A DNA stretch of 64,000 nt from Zhengella sp020637775 (GTDB lineage: Bacteria > Pseudomonadota > Alphaproteobacteria > Rhizobiales > Rhizobiaceae), in the NCBI RefSeq assembly GCF_041397485.1, contig NZ_JAWKWO010000004.1, positions 448,455-512,454 on the forward strand, written 5' to 3'. The notes below the pieces were generated by a model, which ran no database searches, was not told the origin of the DNA, and saw nothing but the letters and a program-made list of their open reading frames with translations. Made by a program: the position numbers and the translations under genes. Below, one piece after another: positions 18,131 to 26,833 of this stretch. Numbering within the stretch: the first letter of the stretch is position 1; the number at the start of each line of letters is the position of its first letter.

Positions 18131-19630
18131 TCACGCTCCGGGCCAGCGCGCCCATGGATGCGGTTGTCCTGACAGATCCTGGTAAAGCGACTTCTGCCGC
18201 GTGTAGGCGAGCATGCCGGCGCGGCCCTTTTCGCGCCCCATGCCGCTTTCCTTGTCGCCACCGAACGGCGTCGAGATCGAGAATTGCTTGTAGGTATTGA
18301 TCCACACCGTGCCGGCCTGGATGGCGCGCGCCACCCGCCAGCCCTTCGGGAAATCGCGGGTCCAGATGCCGCAGGCCAGCCCGTATTGATTGTCGTTGCC
18401 CTTGGCGATCACGTCAGCCTCGTCATCGAAGGGCAGAACGGCCAGCACCGGGCCGAAGACTTCCTCGCGGCAAAGCTCGGCGTCGTTGCCCAGTCCGGCG
18501 ATGATCGTCGGCAGGTAATAGGCGCCCCCCGCCAGGGCCGGATCGTCGGGCCGCCTTCCGCCGGTGAGCACCTGTCCGCCATCGGCGACGGCGCGCGCCA
18601 CGAAGCCCTCGACGCTCGCGCGGTGGTCGGGATGGACCAGCGGCGCCACCTGCGTCGCCGCGTCATGGGGATGGCCCGTGACGAGCCGCTCCGTGGCCTC
18701 GACCAGCCGGGCGACGAAGGCATCGTAGATCGAGCGCTGCACGAACAGCCGCGACCCCGCGATGCAGGACTGGCCGGACGAGGAAAAGATGCCGAACAGG
18801 ATGCCGGCGATGGCCAGATCCATGTCGCAATCCTCGAAAACGATGGTCGGCGACTTGCCGCCCAGTTCCAGCGAGACCGGCATCAGCTTTTCCGCCGCCT
18901 TCATGGCAATGCGCCGGCCCGTCGCCGTGCCCCCGGTGAACGACACCTTCGCGATGGACGGATGCTCGACCAGCAGGTTGCCGATTTCCGCGCCGGAGCC
19001 TGGCAGAACGGAAAAGAGCCCCTTCGGCAGGCCGCTTTCCTCGATGATGCGCGCCAGTTCCAGCGCCACCAGCGGGCTCCAGGAGGCCGGCTTCAGGATC
19101 ACGGCATTGCCCGCCGCCAATGCCGGCGCAACCTTCTGCGCGTCCGAGGCGATGGGCGAGTTCCACGGCGTGATCGCCGCGATGACCCCGAGCGGCTCAT
19201 GCAGCGACAGCGTCAGCGCATCGCCGCGCTGGGCGGTCATATCGCTGTCCGTGGTTTCGCAGACCGCGCCGAAATAGCGGAACGTACCGGCGGCGGACGC
19301 CGCCAGCGCCGCCGTCTCCCGCAGCGTCTTGCCCGTGTCGCGGCTCTGGATCCAGGCGATGCGTCCGGCATTGGCGTCGATGCCATCGGCGATGCGGTAG
19401 AGAAAACGCGCCCGCTCATGCGGTTTCAGCGCCCGCCAGGCCGGATCGGCCTGCGCCTTGACGGCCGCCTCGATGGCCGCGATGCCGTCCTCGCGCGACG
19501 CCCCGTCGATCACCCGGTTGAGGCTGCCATCGGCGGAAAAACGCGATTCGATTGGCGCGCCGCGCCCCTTGCGCCATTCGCCGGCAATGAACAGCAGGTT
19601 TTCGGGCAGGGCACAGGGCTGGATGCTCAT
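18131..19630 (-). CDS. NAD(P)-dependent aldehyde dehydrogenase
   Basis: 499 aa, full length for the ALDH superfamily. Catalytic residues are in place: N157 region (TPWNSP), E255 in LELGGKSP and the nucleophile C289 in SSSGQSCIAG. The subgroup resembles betaine-aldehyde / 2-hydroxymuconic or 2-aminomuconic semialdehyde dehydrogenases. In this operon it would oxidise an aldehyde, such as a ring-fission semialdehyde or the product of the ThDP decarboxylase-like enzyme encoded two genes upstream. Ten bases separate it from the aspartate dehydrogenase-like gene. Confidence 0.92.
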   Translation of the reverse strand: MSIQPCALPENLLFIAGEWRKGRGAPIESRFSADGSLNRVIDGASREDGIAAIEAAVKAQADPAWRALKPHERARFLYRIADGIDANAGRIAWIQSRDTGKTLRETAALAASAAGTFRYFGAVCETTDSDMTAQRGDALTLSLHEPLGVIAAITPWNSPIASDAQKVAPALAAGNAVILKPASWSPLVALELARIIEESGLPKGLFSVLPGSGAEIGNLLVEHPSIAKVSFTGGTATGRRIAMKAAEKLMPVSLELGGKSPTIVFEDCDMDLAIAGILFGIFSSSGQSCIAGSRLFVQRSIYDAFVARLVEATERLVTGHPHDAATQVAPLVHPDHRASVEGFVARAVADGGQVLTGGRRPDDPALAGGAYYLPTIIAGLGNDAELCREEVFGPVLAVLPFDDEADVIAKGNDNQYGLACGIWTRDFPKGWRVARAIQAGTVWINTYKQFSISTPFGGDKESGMGREKGRAGMLAYTRQKSLYQDLSGQPHPWARWPGA

Positions 19631-19640
19631 GGGCTGGCCT

Positions 19641-20471
19641 TCACGAAACGATGGGGTTGACGCGGTTCATCACCGCGCGCACGAGGCTGTAGACCGTGGG
19701 CAGCGATGTCTTGGGATTGGCCGGTGCCGGCTTGCCGACGATGCGCACGGACACTTCCGCCGCATCCGACACGACGTCGAAGACATGGATGTTCGAGCTC
19801 ACGGCCGGATCGGCGATCATGCGCACGGTGGTGTGCTCGAACCCTGCCCCGGCCAGTGCGATGGTCGCCGCCACATTGGCGTTCTTCGGATAATTCGCCG
19901 CCGCCTGCCGCGCCGTACCCTCGAAGAACACTGTCTCGCGGCTCAGGCCGTCGAGACCAATTGCATCCTCCGCCTTCGTGCCCTTCCACGCATTGGGCGG
20001 CTTGCGCGACGTGTAGGTGACGGACCGGATATCCGACCGTGCGAGCGCGGCAAGGATGTCCATGCCGCCGACAGCGCCGGAAGACATCTCCAGCCGCGTT
20101 TCCCCGGCCCTTGCCGCCGCCTCCAGCCGCTGCGCCAGCGCTTCGTCGCTCAATGCACCGGTGGACACGACCACGGTTTCGATGCCCGCTTCCAGCAGGG
20201 CCGGAACATGGTCGGCCACCGCGCCATGGCCGGCAGCCTCGATGGCAAGATCCGGTTGCGCCGCGATCAGCGCGGTGACGCACTCGACCACCCGGAAATC
20301 ATCGGCCACCGCTTCGGCAGCGGTTCCGAGCGCCTGCGCGACGCCTGCACTCTTGCCCGGCCGTGCCAACACGGTCAGGCTGTCCAGACGTTGCGGCAGG
20401 CTGCGTCCGAGCACGGCCAGCATTTCGACGGTGATCGCGCCGGCACCGATGATCGCAAGCCGCGTCAGCAT
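19641..20471 (-). CDS. Aspartate dehydrogenase-like oxidoreductase (NadX family)
   Basis: 276 aa. Rossmann start LTRLAIIGAGAITVEMLAVL, then VVECVTALIAAQPDLAIEAAGHGAV, SSGAVGGMDILAALARSDI, SRKPPNAW, NYPKNANVAATIALAGAGFE and DPAVSSNIHVF, all typical of L-aspartate dehydrogenases, which interconvert aspartate and iminoaspartate/oxaloacetate with NAD(P)H and ammonia. In catabolic operons such proteins may act on other imino or keto acids. The ATG at 20471 shares one base with the stop of the ThDP gene upstream; the frame is open further, but that extension has no coding character. An amino or imino intermediate in this pathway is implied. Confidence 0.88.
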   Translation of the reverse strand: MLTRLAIIGAGAITVEMLAVLGRSLPQRLDSLTVLARPGKSAGVAQALGTAAEAVADDFRVVECVTALIAAQPDLAIEAAGHGAVADHVPALLEAGIETVVVSTGALSDEALAQRLEAAARAGETRLEMSSGAVGGMDILAALARSDIRSVTYTSRKPPNAWKGTKAEDAIGLDGLSRETVFFEGTARQAAANYPKNANVAATIALAGAGFEHTTVRMIADPAVSSNIHVFDVVSDAAEVSVRIVGKPAPANPKTSLPTVYSLVRAVMNRVNPIVS

Positions 20472-22150
20472 CAGTTTCCCTTTCCGGCAGCGCCTGCCGG
20501 CGGACCGGCAAAGGCTTGCGCAAAGGGGCCGATGGCGCACATGTCCACCTCGATCAGCACGGGGCCGTCAGCGGCAAGCGCCTCGTCCAGCGCCCCGGCG
20601 AAGGCCGTTTCATGGGACACCTTCACATGGGCGAGGCCCACGGCCTGGCACATCAGCGCAAAATCCGGTGTGCGCAGCGCCGAATAGTGATGCCGGCTGC
20701 CATATTGCGCATCCTGGATGTTCTTGATCACGCCATAGGCCTGGTCGTTCATCAGCACGTAGACGAGATTGGCCTTCTCCTCGACCGCCGTGATCAGCTC
20801 GGCAATGCCGAGCTGCGCGCCGCCATCGCCGACGAGAACGATCGACTTCGCCTCGCCCTCGACCAGCCCCGCGCCGATGCCCATGGCAAGGCCCTGCCCG
20901 ATGCCGCCGCCAAGCGCATGCACGCCATGATGCGGCGCGGCGAATTGCACGTAGCGATTGCCAAAGGTGGAGTTGGAAATCGTCACATCGCGCACGAAGG
21001 GATGGCCGCCCGCCGCAACCCGTTCCTGCAATGCGTCGGCGATCACGCGGTAGACGCCAAGCTGGTCACGCAGCCGCCCTTCCGCCTTGACCCGCGCAAT
21101 GGCGATGGAATGGCGGAATTCGGCATCCGTCTCCAGCCGTTCAGGCAAAAGATCGAGAAGCCGGGCCAAGCTATCCTTCGCATCGCCATGGATGAACAGG
21201 TCGACCGGGTAATTGCGCGCGCCCTGCGTCGCTTCCGCGTCGATCTGCACCAGCGGAGAGGGCAGCGGCAACGTGTTGTTGCGCGTCTCGTTGCCGCGCA
21301 AACGCGAACCGGCGACGATCATCAGGTCGCATTGGGCATAGATCGCTTCCGCCTCCGGCGTCATGTTGAAGGCGCCGAGCGTATAGGGGCTGGCCTCGTC
21401 CACCACCGCCCGGCCATTGGTGCTCGACACCGCGCAGAAGCCGCGCTCCACCAGCGCGTTCGCCGCGTCGCCGGCATGGCGCGCCCCGCCACCCAGCCAC
21501 AGCATCGGCCGGCGTGCCTTTTTCACCAGTTCCGCCAGCGCCGCGATACTGTCCTGCCCGGCCAGCGGACGAACGACGAGCGGGCGGGCGATAAAGTCCT
21601 GCTCCGGCACCGTTTCGCGCTGAACGTCAACGGGAATTTCAAGGCTCACCGGCCCGGATGGCGGGCTGAGCGCCGCCGATGCCGCCGCCGACAGCACGGT
21701 ATGCACCGAGCGCGCCTCCCACATGCGCAGGCATGTTTTCGAGATGCCTTTCAGCATGTCGGTCTGGCGCGGCACGTCGTGAATGGCGGCCCGGTCGCGG
21801 TCCATGAACTGGCGGTCCACCTGGGTGGTGATATGCAGCACCGGCGAACCCGCCGTCAGCGCCTCCACCTGCGCGCCGGCCGTGTTGCCCGCCCCCGTGC
21901 CCGTCGAGGTGATGACCACACCCAGCGAGCGCGAGACGCGGGCATAGGCATCGGCCATGTTCATGGCGCCCGCCTCGCCACGCGCCGGCACGAAGCGGAT
22001 GCGCCCCTGCCGGGCGATGGCATCGAGAATCGGCATGTTGTGGATCGAGATCACCCCGAAGACGCGCGTCACGCCGATATCGGCAAGATGCCGGGCAATG
22101 GCCTCGCCCACGGTTTCGGTTCTGGTCGGCGCGTCGGTTTTCATCAGCAT
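20471..22150 (-). CDS. Thiamine diphosphate-dependent enzyme (acetolactate synthase / benzoylformate decarboxylase-like)
   Basis: About 559 aa with the three ThDP-family domains. The cofactor-activating glutamate is in VPARGEAGAMNMADAY near the N-terminus, the central nucleotide-type domain around PMLWLGGGARHAG, and the GDG...N motif in LVGDGGAQLGIAELITAVEEKANLVYVLMNDQ. That identifies a ThDP lyase or decarboxylase of 2-keto acids, not specifically acetolactate synthase. Two in-frame ATGs (22150, 22144) are possible. In the operon it follows two oxidoreductases and precedes an aldehyde dehydrogenase, so keto acid decarboxylation to an aldehyde followed by oxidation is a reasonable reading. 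Confidence 0.9.
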   Translation of the reverse strand: MLMKTDAPTRTETVGEAIARHLADIGVTRVFGVISIHNMPILDAIARQGRIRFVPARGEAGAMNMADAYARVSRSLGVVITSTGTGAGNTAGAQVEALTAGSPVLHITTQVDRQFMDRDRAAIHDVPRQTDMLKGISKTCLRMWEARSVHTVLSAAASAALSPPSGPVSLEIPVDVQRETVPEQDFIARPLVVRPLAGQDSIAALAELVKKARRPMLWLGGGARHAGDAANALVERGFCAVSSTNGRAVVDEASPYTLGAFNMTPEAEAIYAQCDLMIVAGSRLRGNETRNNTLPLPSPLVQIDAEATQGARNYPVDLFIHGDAKDSLARLLDLLPERLETDAEFRHSIAIARVKAEGRLRDQLGVYRVIADALQERVAAGGHPFVRDVTISNSTFGNRYVQFAAPHHGVHALGGGIGQGLAMGIGAGLVEGEAKSIVLVGDGGAQLGIAELITAVEEKANLVYVLMNDQAYGVIKNIQDAQYGSRHHYSALRTPDFALMCQAVGLAHVKVSHETAFAGALDEALAADGPVLIEVDMCAIGPFAQAFAGPPAGAAGKGN

Positions 22151-22154
22151 GGCG

Positions 22155-22946
22155 TCACACGAATCTTGAGGTCCCGCCGGAAACTTCCAGCCGGGCACCG
22201 GTGATGTAGCTGGCCGCGGGTGAGGCCAGGAAGACGATGGCATTGGCCGGCTCGTGCGGCTCGCCAAAGCGGCCGAGCGGAATATGCCGCCTGGCGGCTT
22301 CCGACCGGAGCCAGTCCTCCAGCGAAACGGACTTGTCCTCCCGCGCCTCGAAGCGGCGGTGCCACTGGCCGGATACGACGATGCCGAGCAGGATGGAATT
22401 GACCCGCACGTGCGGGGCCAGTTCGCCCGCCAGCGATTTGAGCAGGTTCTGCACGCCTGCCCGCGCCGCCGAAGTGCACACCATGTGCGGCTCCGGCTGG
22501 TAGGCGAGCAGCGAATTGACACCGACAATGGCGCCGCAACCGCTGGCTTTCAGCATGGCCTGGAAGGCCCGCACGGGATGGATCTGGCTGAAGAATTTCA
22601 ACTCCAGTTCCTCGCGCCAGGCCTCGTCATCGGTGCCGGCGAAGGTGGAGACACGGCCCTGGCCGGCATTGTTGACCAGCATGTCCACGCCGCCGAAATG
22701 ATCGCGCACACGGGCGGCAAAGTCGCGCATCGCCTCCGCATCGAGCACGGATGCCGGGATGCCCAGCACGTTTTCCGCCCCGAATTCGGCTTTCAGCCCG
22801 TCGGCCACCGTGTCGAGCCGTTCCGCGTCCCTTGCGCAGAAGGCCACACGGGCACCTTCGGTGAGAAACCGGCGCACCGTTGCCAGCCCGATGCCCGAGG
22901 ATCCGCCGGTGACGACTGCCACCTTGCCTTTCAGCCCGAGATCCAT
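22155..22946 (-). CDS. Short-chain dehydrogenase/reductase (SDR)
   Basis: 263 aa classical SDR. The cofactor motif is TGGSSGIG at residues 13-20, NNAGQG follows at about 90, and strand-defining D/N sites are present. The usual YxxxK is not obvious: the segment after NSLLAYQPEPHMVCTSAARAGVQNL has no clear tyrosine four residues before a lysine, so the catalytic tetrad may be altered. C-terminus NAIVFLASPAASYITGARLEVSGGTSRFV is typical. It starts one base before the stop-to-start junction with the dioxygenase gene, so coupled translation is likely. Could be a dehydrogenase of a dihydrodiol or alcohol, or a non-catalytic relative. Confidence 0.85.
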   Translation of the reverse strand: MDLGLKGKVAVVTGGSSGIGLATVRRFLTEGARVAFCARDAERLDTVADGLKAEFGAENVLGIPASVLDAEAMRDFAARVRDHFGGVDMLVNNAGQGRVSTFAGTDDEAWREELELKFFSQIHPVRAFQAMLKASGCGAIVGVNSLLAYQPEPHMVCTSAARAGVQNLLKSLAGELAPHVRVNSILLGIVVSGQWHRRFEAREDKSVSLEDWLRSEAARRHIPLGRFGEPHEPANAIVFLASPAASYITGARLEVSGGTSRFV

Positions 22947-23864
22947 TCAGCGCGCCTCCGCCTGCGGGAAACCCCGGTCTGGGCGCCCCAGCATGACCGC
23001 GCGCATGGCAGGCGTGGGCGGCCCGGCCGTCATCCAGCGGTCCGACAGTTCCGGATCGCCCCAGGGCCATTCCTGCGCCACATGCGTTGCCTCGTCGATC
23101 TGCTGCAACTCGGTGGTGAACTCGATGACGAAGCCGGACGGCGAGACGAAATAGGCGAACGGATTGTTGCCAGGCCCGTGGCGCCCCGGACCCCAGCTCG
23201 GCACATGGCCTTTCTGTTTCATCCGCCCGATGCCGCGCATGAAGGAATCCATGTCGCGCATCTCGAAGGCCACGTGATTGGCGCTGGCATGGGCATTGTG
23301 GAACAGGCCGATGGAGTGGTGGTCGCTGCTGCACCGCAGAAAGGACATCCGGTCGACATAGAAGTCGGACAGCCGGAAACCGAGCATGTCCGTGTAGAAA
23401 GCCTCCGTCGTCTTGAGATCCGGCGTGTTGACCACGACATGCGACACCTTCACCGGCATGGCGAATTCGCTTGCCGCATCGCTGTTGTCAGCCGTGTCCG
23501 CCACGATGCGCAGGATGCGGTTGTCGGGATCGCGCACGCGGAAACCGATGCCGCCGCCCGGTGTCGTCAGTTCGGCCGGCTCGTCGACAAGCGGTGCCCC
23601 GGCCCTTGAAAGATGGTCGTAAAGCGCTTCCAGCCGCGCCCGGCTCGTCATGCCGAAATTGATGTATTCGATGCCGAAATCCGCACCATCGGTCAGCGAA
23701 TAGATATAGGGCTCCGGCCCGGTGCCGCGCAGATAGACCGTGCCGTCATTCGATGGCACGCGCTTCAGCCCCCAGGTGCCCTCGTAGAAATCGGCGGTTT
23801 CGCTCATGCCGGGCGCGCGCATGGCAATGCCGCGCAGGAAATCGACGCGCATGGGTTCAGTCAT
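22947..23864 (-). CDS. VOC-family extradiol ring-cleavage dioxygenase-like protein
   Basis: 305 aa with two vicinal-oxygen-chelate domains, the layout of type I extradiol dioxygenases (catechol 2,3-dioxygenase, BphC relatives). The Fe(II) triad is intact in the C-terminal domain: H142 (KVSHVVVNT), H197 (SANHVAFEM) and E248 (GFVIEFTTE). The N-terminal domain is the degenerate copy. It should open a catechol- or hydroxypyridine-type ring next to the hydroxyls. The start lies inside the last codons of the upstream IclR gene (8-base overlap). The ring substrate cannot be read from sequence. Confidence 0.88.
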   Translation of the reverse strand: MTEPMRVDFLRGIAMRAPGMSETADFYEGTWGLKRVPSNDGTVYLRGTGPEPYIYSLTDGADFGIEYINFGMTSRARLEALYDHLSRAGAPLVDEPAELTTPGGGIGFRVRDPDNRILRIVADTADNSDAASEFAMPVKVSHVVVNTPDLKTTEAFYTDMLGFRLSDFYVDRMSFLRCSSDHHSIGLFHNAHASANHVAFEMRDMDSFMRGIGRMKQKGHVPSWGPGRHGPGNNPFAYFVSPSGFVIEFTTELQQIDEATHVAQEWPWGDPELSDRWMTAGPPTPAMRAVMLGRPDRGFPQAEAR

Positions 23865-24681
23865 GTTGGCCTCCTGACAGATGGCGGATACGGGCGGATG
23901 ACGGGATATGCCCGAGCTGATGGGAAATGCGGTGTGCGGCGGCGCTCAGGTTCCGGCCGATCTCCTCGCGCCGGCCCGCGCCTTCGGCGAATTCATGGTC
24001 CGGCCCGGTGACATTGATCGCGCCGACGGCCTTGCCCTGCGCATCGAACACGGCCGCCGCCGCCGAGCCGATCCCGGCTTCGAAATTCGAAACGCTCCAG
24101 GCGATGCCGAGGCGCCGGTCTGCGTTCAGCTGCTCGCTGAGCGCGGCAAGCGTGGTGGCGGTCTTCTCCGTCGCCGCCGTCATTTCGGATGCGCGGAACA
24201 ATGCCTCGACCTCGGCGAAATCGCGATGGGCAAGGATGATGCGCCCGATGGTCGTGGCATGAGCCGGCAACCGGCTGCCGACACGGACATTGGAAACGAG
24301 ATGCAGGTTCGGCGTCTCGCGCAGGAGATAGGTGATCTCGCGCCGGTCAAGGATGCCCAGATGCGCCGAAAGCCCCAGGTCGCGCACCAGCCGGCGCAGT
24401 TCGGGATGGGCCACCTGCACGATGTCGCGCGAATAGAGCGCGCTGGCGGCCAGGTTGATGAGCCCTGTTCCGAGCACGAACCCCTGTCCGTTATGCGCCT
24501 TCTCGATCATCGCCTCCTGCTCGAGCGTATGCAGGAGCCGGATCAGCGTGGTCCGGTTTATGCCGGTTTCCTTGGCCGCCTTCGCCATGTTGGCGCAGGA
24601 ATTGCCGTCGGCAATGTAGCGCAGCACACGGAAGGCCCGTTCCACCGGGGGCACGCTGTAGCCGTTCGCATCGCCGCTCAT
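23857..24681 (-). CDS. IclR-family transcriptional regulator (operon-internal)
   Basis: 274 aa. N-terminal winged helix-turn-helix (VERAFRVLRYIADGNSCANMAKAAKETGINRTTLIRLLHTLEQ) and the C-terminal effector domain with LGLSAHLGILDRREITYLL, GSRLPAHATTIGRIILAH and INVTGPDHEFAEG, all typical of IclR regulators of aromatic catabolism (PcaR/PobR type). It lies inside the 14-gene minus-strand operon with overlaps of 4 and 8 bases to its neighbours, so it is transcribed with the genes it may control. A second IclR (34067-34891) sits at the end of the divergent operon; the two could respond to different intermediates. Confidence 0.93.
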   Translation of the reverse strand: MSGDANGYSVPPVERAFRVLRYIADGNSCANMAKAAKETGINRTTLIRLLHTLEQEAMIEKAHNGQGFVLGTGLINLAASALYSRDIVQVAHPELRRLVRDLGLSAHLGILDRREITYLLRETPNLHLVSNVRVGSRLPAHATTIGRIILAHRDFAEVEALFRASEMTAATEKTATTLAALSEQLNADRRLGIAWSVSNFEAGIGSAAAAVFDAQGKAVGAINVTGPDHEFAEGAGRREEIGRNLSAAAHRISHQLGHIPSSARIRHLSGGQHD

Positions 24682-25523
24682 CGTGCCGCCTCCCTCGCGC
24701 CGGCAAGCGAGGCTTCGAAACGGACGATTTCCGCGCCGACCGCTTCCGGAAATTCCTGGTGCAGGATGTGCCCGGCGTCCGGAACGCTCCGGAACACGTG
24801 CGGCAGATCCGGCGCCGCCCTGGCAAGGGCGTCATGAACGCCCCGGCTCTGTTCCGGCGCCGTCACGGCATCCTTTTCACCCACCATGACCAGCGAGGGC
24901 ACGCGCACCGATTCGGCATCGCCCTTCTGATCGCCCGTCGCCAGCATCCGCACCGCCTGGCCGTAGCCCACCGGACGGATAGCGGACATGGCCGCGATGG
25001 CCTTGTCGCGGACCGCCGGCATGGCGTCCGGGCGATACATCAGGCGCGGCGCGCGGCTGCGGGCGAATTCTTCCGGCCCCATTGCCGCGAGATCATCGAG
25101 CCGGGCCTGCGCCTTTTCCCCCAGTATGCCGGGCGCGGCGCCATGGCCCTGCGCGCAGGCCAGCAGAACCAGTCCCGCCACGCGGTCCGGGTGGAGACGC
25201 GCGAAGGCCACCGCCATCAGCGTGCCAAGCGAATGGCCGGCCAGCAGGACCCGGTTCATGCCCGCCGCATCGAGAACGGCCGACAGCCGACCGGCATAGT
25301 CCGCCGCCACCGGCCAGTCCGCTGAAAGTGGCTGCGAGCCGCCATAGCCAGGCGCGTTCCAGGCGGCGAGCGTCCAGTCCTCCGGCAGGAGAGCCGACAG
25401 CCCGTCGAACGAGGTCATGTTGGAGCCGATGCCATGCAGCAAGACAAGCACCGGCCCGCCCGCCCCTTCAGACAGCCGCAATTCGGTTCCCTCAAGCACC
25501 ATGTCTGTCCAGGCGCGGCTCAT
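24678..25523 (-). CDS. Alpha/beta-fold hydrolase
   Basis: 281 aa. The oxyanion HG (LVLLHGIGSNMTSF), nucleophile elbow GHSLG and late PDAGHILHQEFP containing the catalytic histidine show an alpha/beta hydrolase; the acidic residue is likely in MVGEKDAVTAPEQ. Close relatives cleave C-C bonds of meta-ring-fission products (BphD/MhpC type), lactones (PcaD) or N-formyl groups. In this operon it could hydrolyse the ring-cleavage product of the VOC dioxygenase or a formyl/enol intermediate. Overlaps both neighbours by four bases. Confidence 0.9.
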   Translation of the reverse strand: MSRAWTDMVLEGTELRLSEGAGGPVLVLLHGIGSNMTSFDGLSALLPEDWTLAAWNAPGYGGSQPLSADWPVAADYAGRLSAVLDAAGMNRVLLAGHSLGTLMAVAFARLHPDRVAGLVLLACAQGHGAAPGILGEKAQARLDDLAAMGPEEFARSRAPRLMYRPDAMPAVRDKAIAAMSAIRPVGYGQAVRMLATGDQKGDAESVRVPSLVMVGEKDAVTAPEQSRGVHDALARAAPDLPHVFRSVPDAGHILHQEFPEAVGAEIVRFEASLAGAREAAR

Positions 25524-26275
25524 TTGAATACGAATCCCCGGTTCACAGGCAGCACCTGCCCGGTCAGCGTCAGCGCATCCGGCCCGAGCAGGAAAACGAT
25601 GGTCCCGGTCACGTCCTGCGGCCCTTGCGGCCCTGGTACGGCGCGGCCGGATTCGTAGAGTCGATGGCGTTCCTCCGGCACATATTCAGTCGATTCCGTC
25701 GTCAGGATACCCGGCGCGACGGCTGTCACGCCAATGCCCTTGGGGCCGAGTTCGCGGGCCAGCGAATGCGTCATCGACATCACCGCGCCCTTGCTGGCAA
25801 CATAGGTGAGCAGGCGCGGCGCCCCCCAGATCGCGGTGTCGGAGGCGATATTGACGATCCGCCCGCCATGCGATTGCGCGAGAAGCGGCACGGCGGCGCG
25901 CGTCATCAGCCACAGCCCGCGCACATTGACCGCCATCACCCGGTCCCAGGTCTCGATGTCGATCTCGTCCAGCGTCTTGCCGCCGATGCCCGTTGCGATG
26001 GCACCATTGTTGACCAGCCCGTCAAGCCGGCCTTCGTCGTCCGCGATGCCGGCGGCCAGTTCTGCTATGCTCTCCGCCGAGGCCAGGTCCACGTGCGCGG
26101 CCCGTGCCGTTCCGCCATCCTGTGCGACGAGGCGCGCGGATTCGGCCGCCCCCGCCCCGTCGATATCGGCCAGAACCAGACGCGCGCCGGCACGCCCGCA
26201 GGCCAGCGCGATCTCGCGCCCCAGCCCGCGCGCGGCACCCGTGATCAGGATCGTCCGGTTCTCAAGCATTGTCAC
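25520..26275 (-). CDS. Short-chain dehydrogenase/reductase (SDR)
   Basis: 251 aa classical SDR with the complete motif set: TGAARGLGRE for NAD(P) binding, VNNGAI near residue 85, the catalytic serine in NIASDTAIW and YVASKGAV (Y-x3-K), and a DVTGTIVFLLGPDALTLTGQ C-terminus. Unlike the SDR at 22155 its active site looks intact. Probable role: oxidation of a hydroxyl group or of a cis-dihydrodiol made by the Rieske oxygenase encoded by the divergent operon. Thirteen bases separate it from the cupin gene upstream; it is coupled to the hydrolase downstream. Confidence 0.92.
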   Translation of the reverse strand: MTMLENRTILITGAARGLGREIALACGRAGARLVLADIDGAGAAESARLVAQDGGTARAAHVDLASAESIAELAAGIADDEGRLDGLVNNGAIATGIGGKTLDEIDIETWDRVMAVNVRGLWLMTRAAVPLLAQSHGGRIVNIASDTAIWGAPRLLTYVASKGAVMSMTHSLARELGPKGIGVTAVAPGILTTESTEYVPEERHRLYESGRAVPGPQGPQDVTGTIVFLLGPDALTLTGQVLPVNRGFVFK

Positions 26276-26287
26276 GTCCGGCCTTTC

Positions 26288-26833
26288 TCAATTGCGCTTG
26301 ATCTTGGCGAGCGGATGCTCCGGCGGATAGGTGGGCGTCACCGGCTTGGGATTGCCGATGATGACGCACATCAGCGCTTCCTCGATGCCTTCGTTCACCA
26401 GCCCGCGATAGACGCCGGGCGGCACGGAGATGATGTCGCGCTCGGTGAGAACCGTCTCGACCGTCTCGCCCTTGTGCTCGATGAACAGACGGATCTTGTG
26501 GCCGCGCAGGATGAAGAACACTTCCTCGGCATCGGTGTGGATATGCAGCGGCCCTTCGCAGCCGGCCGGCAGCACCATCGTCGAGAAGGTGAAATGCTCG
26601 GCCGGAATGACATTGCTGTCGCTCTTCACGCCCGTGGCGCCGGTGCCGATGTAGCGCATCTGCGCGCGACGGTATTTCGGGTCGTAATCGGCCTGGAACT
26701 TCAGCGCGTTCCAGTCCAGCTTGCGGGTCTCGTAGCGCGCAACGCGGCTTTCGATCCAGTCGCCAAGGCTCATGCCGTCGGGGATCTGTACGTCATCGGG
26801 ATTGATGGTCGGCATGGTCGGGGCTGCAGTCAT
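26288..26833 (-). CDS. Cupin-domain protein
   Basis: 181 aa. One cupin barrel with GPLHIHTDAEEVFFILRGHKIRLF, which gives the H-x-H-x(4)-E metal ligands, and a second motif near ERDIISVPPGVYRGLVN, where the usual late histidine is not obvious. Single-domain cupins in catabolic operons include ring-cleaving dioxygenases and isomerases, but a binding or isomerase role is equally possible. The start overlaps the FAD monooxygenase stop by four bases. No closer family recognised. Confidence 0.85.
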   Translation of the reverse strand: MTAAPTMPTINPDDVQIPDGMSLGDWIESRVARYETRKLDWNALKFQADYDPKYRRAQMRYIGTGATGVKSDSNVIPAEHFTFSTMVLPAGCEGPLHIHTDAEEVFFILRGHKIRLFIEHKGETVETVLTERDIISVPPGVYRGLVNEGIEEALMCVIIGNPKPVTPTYPPEHPLAKIKRN

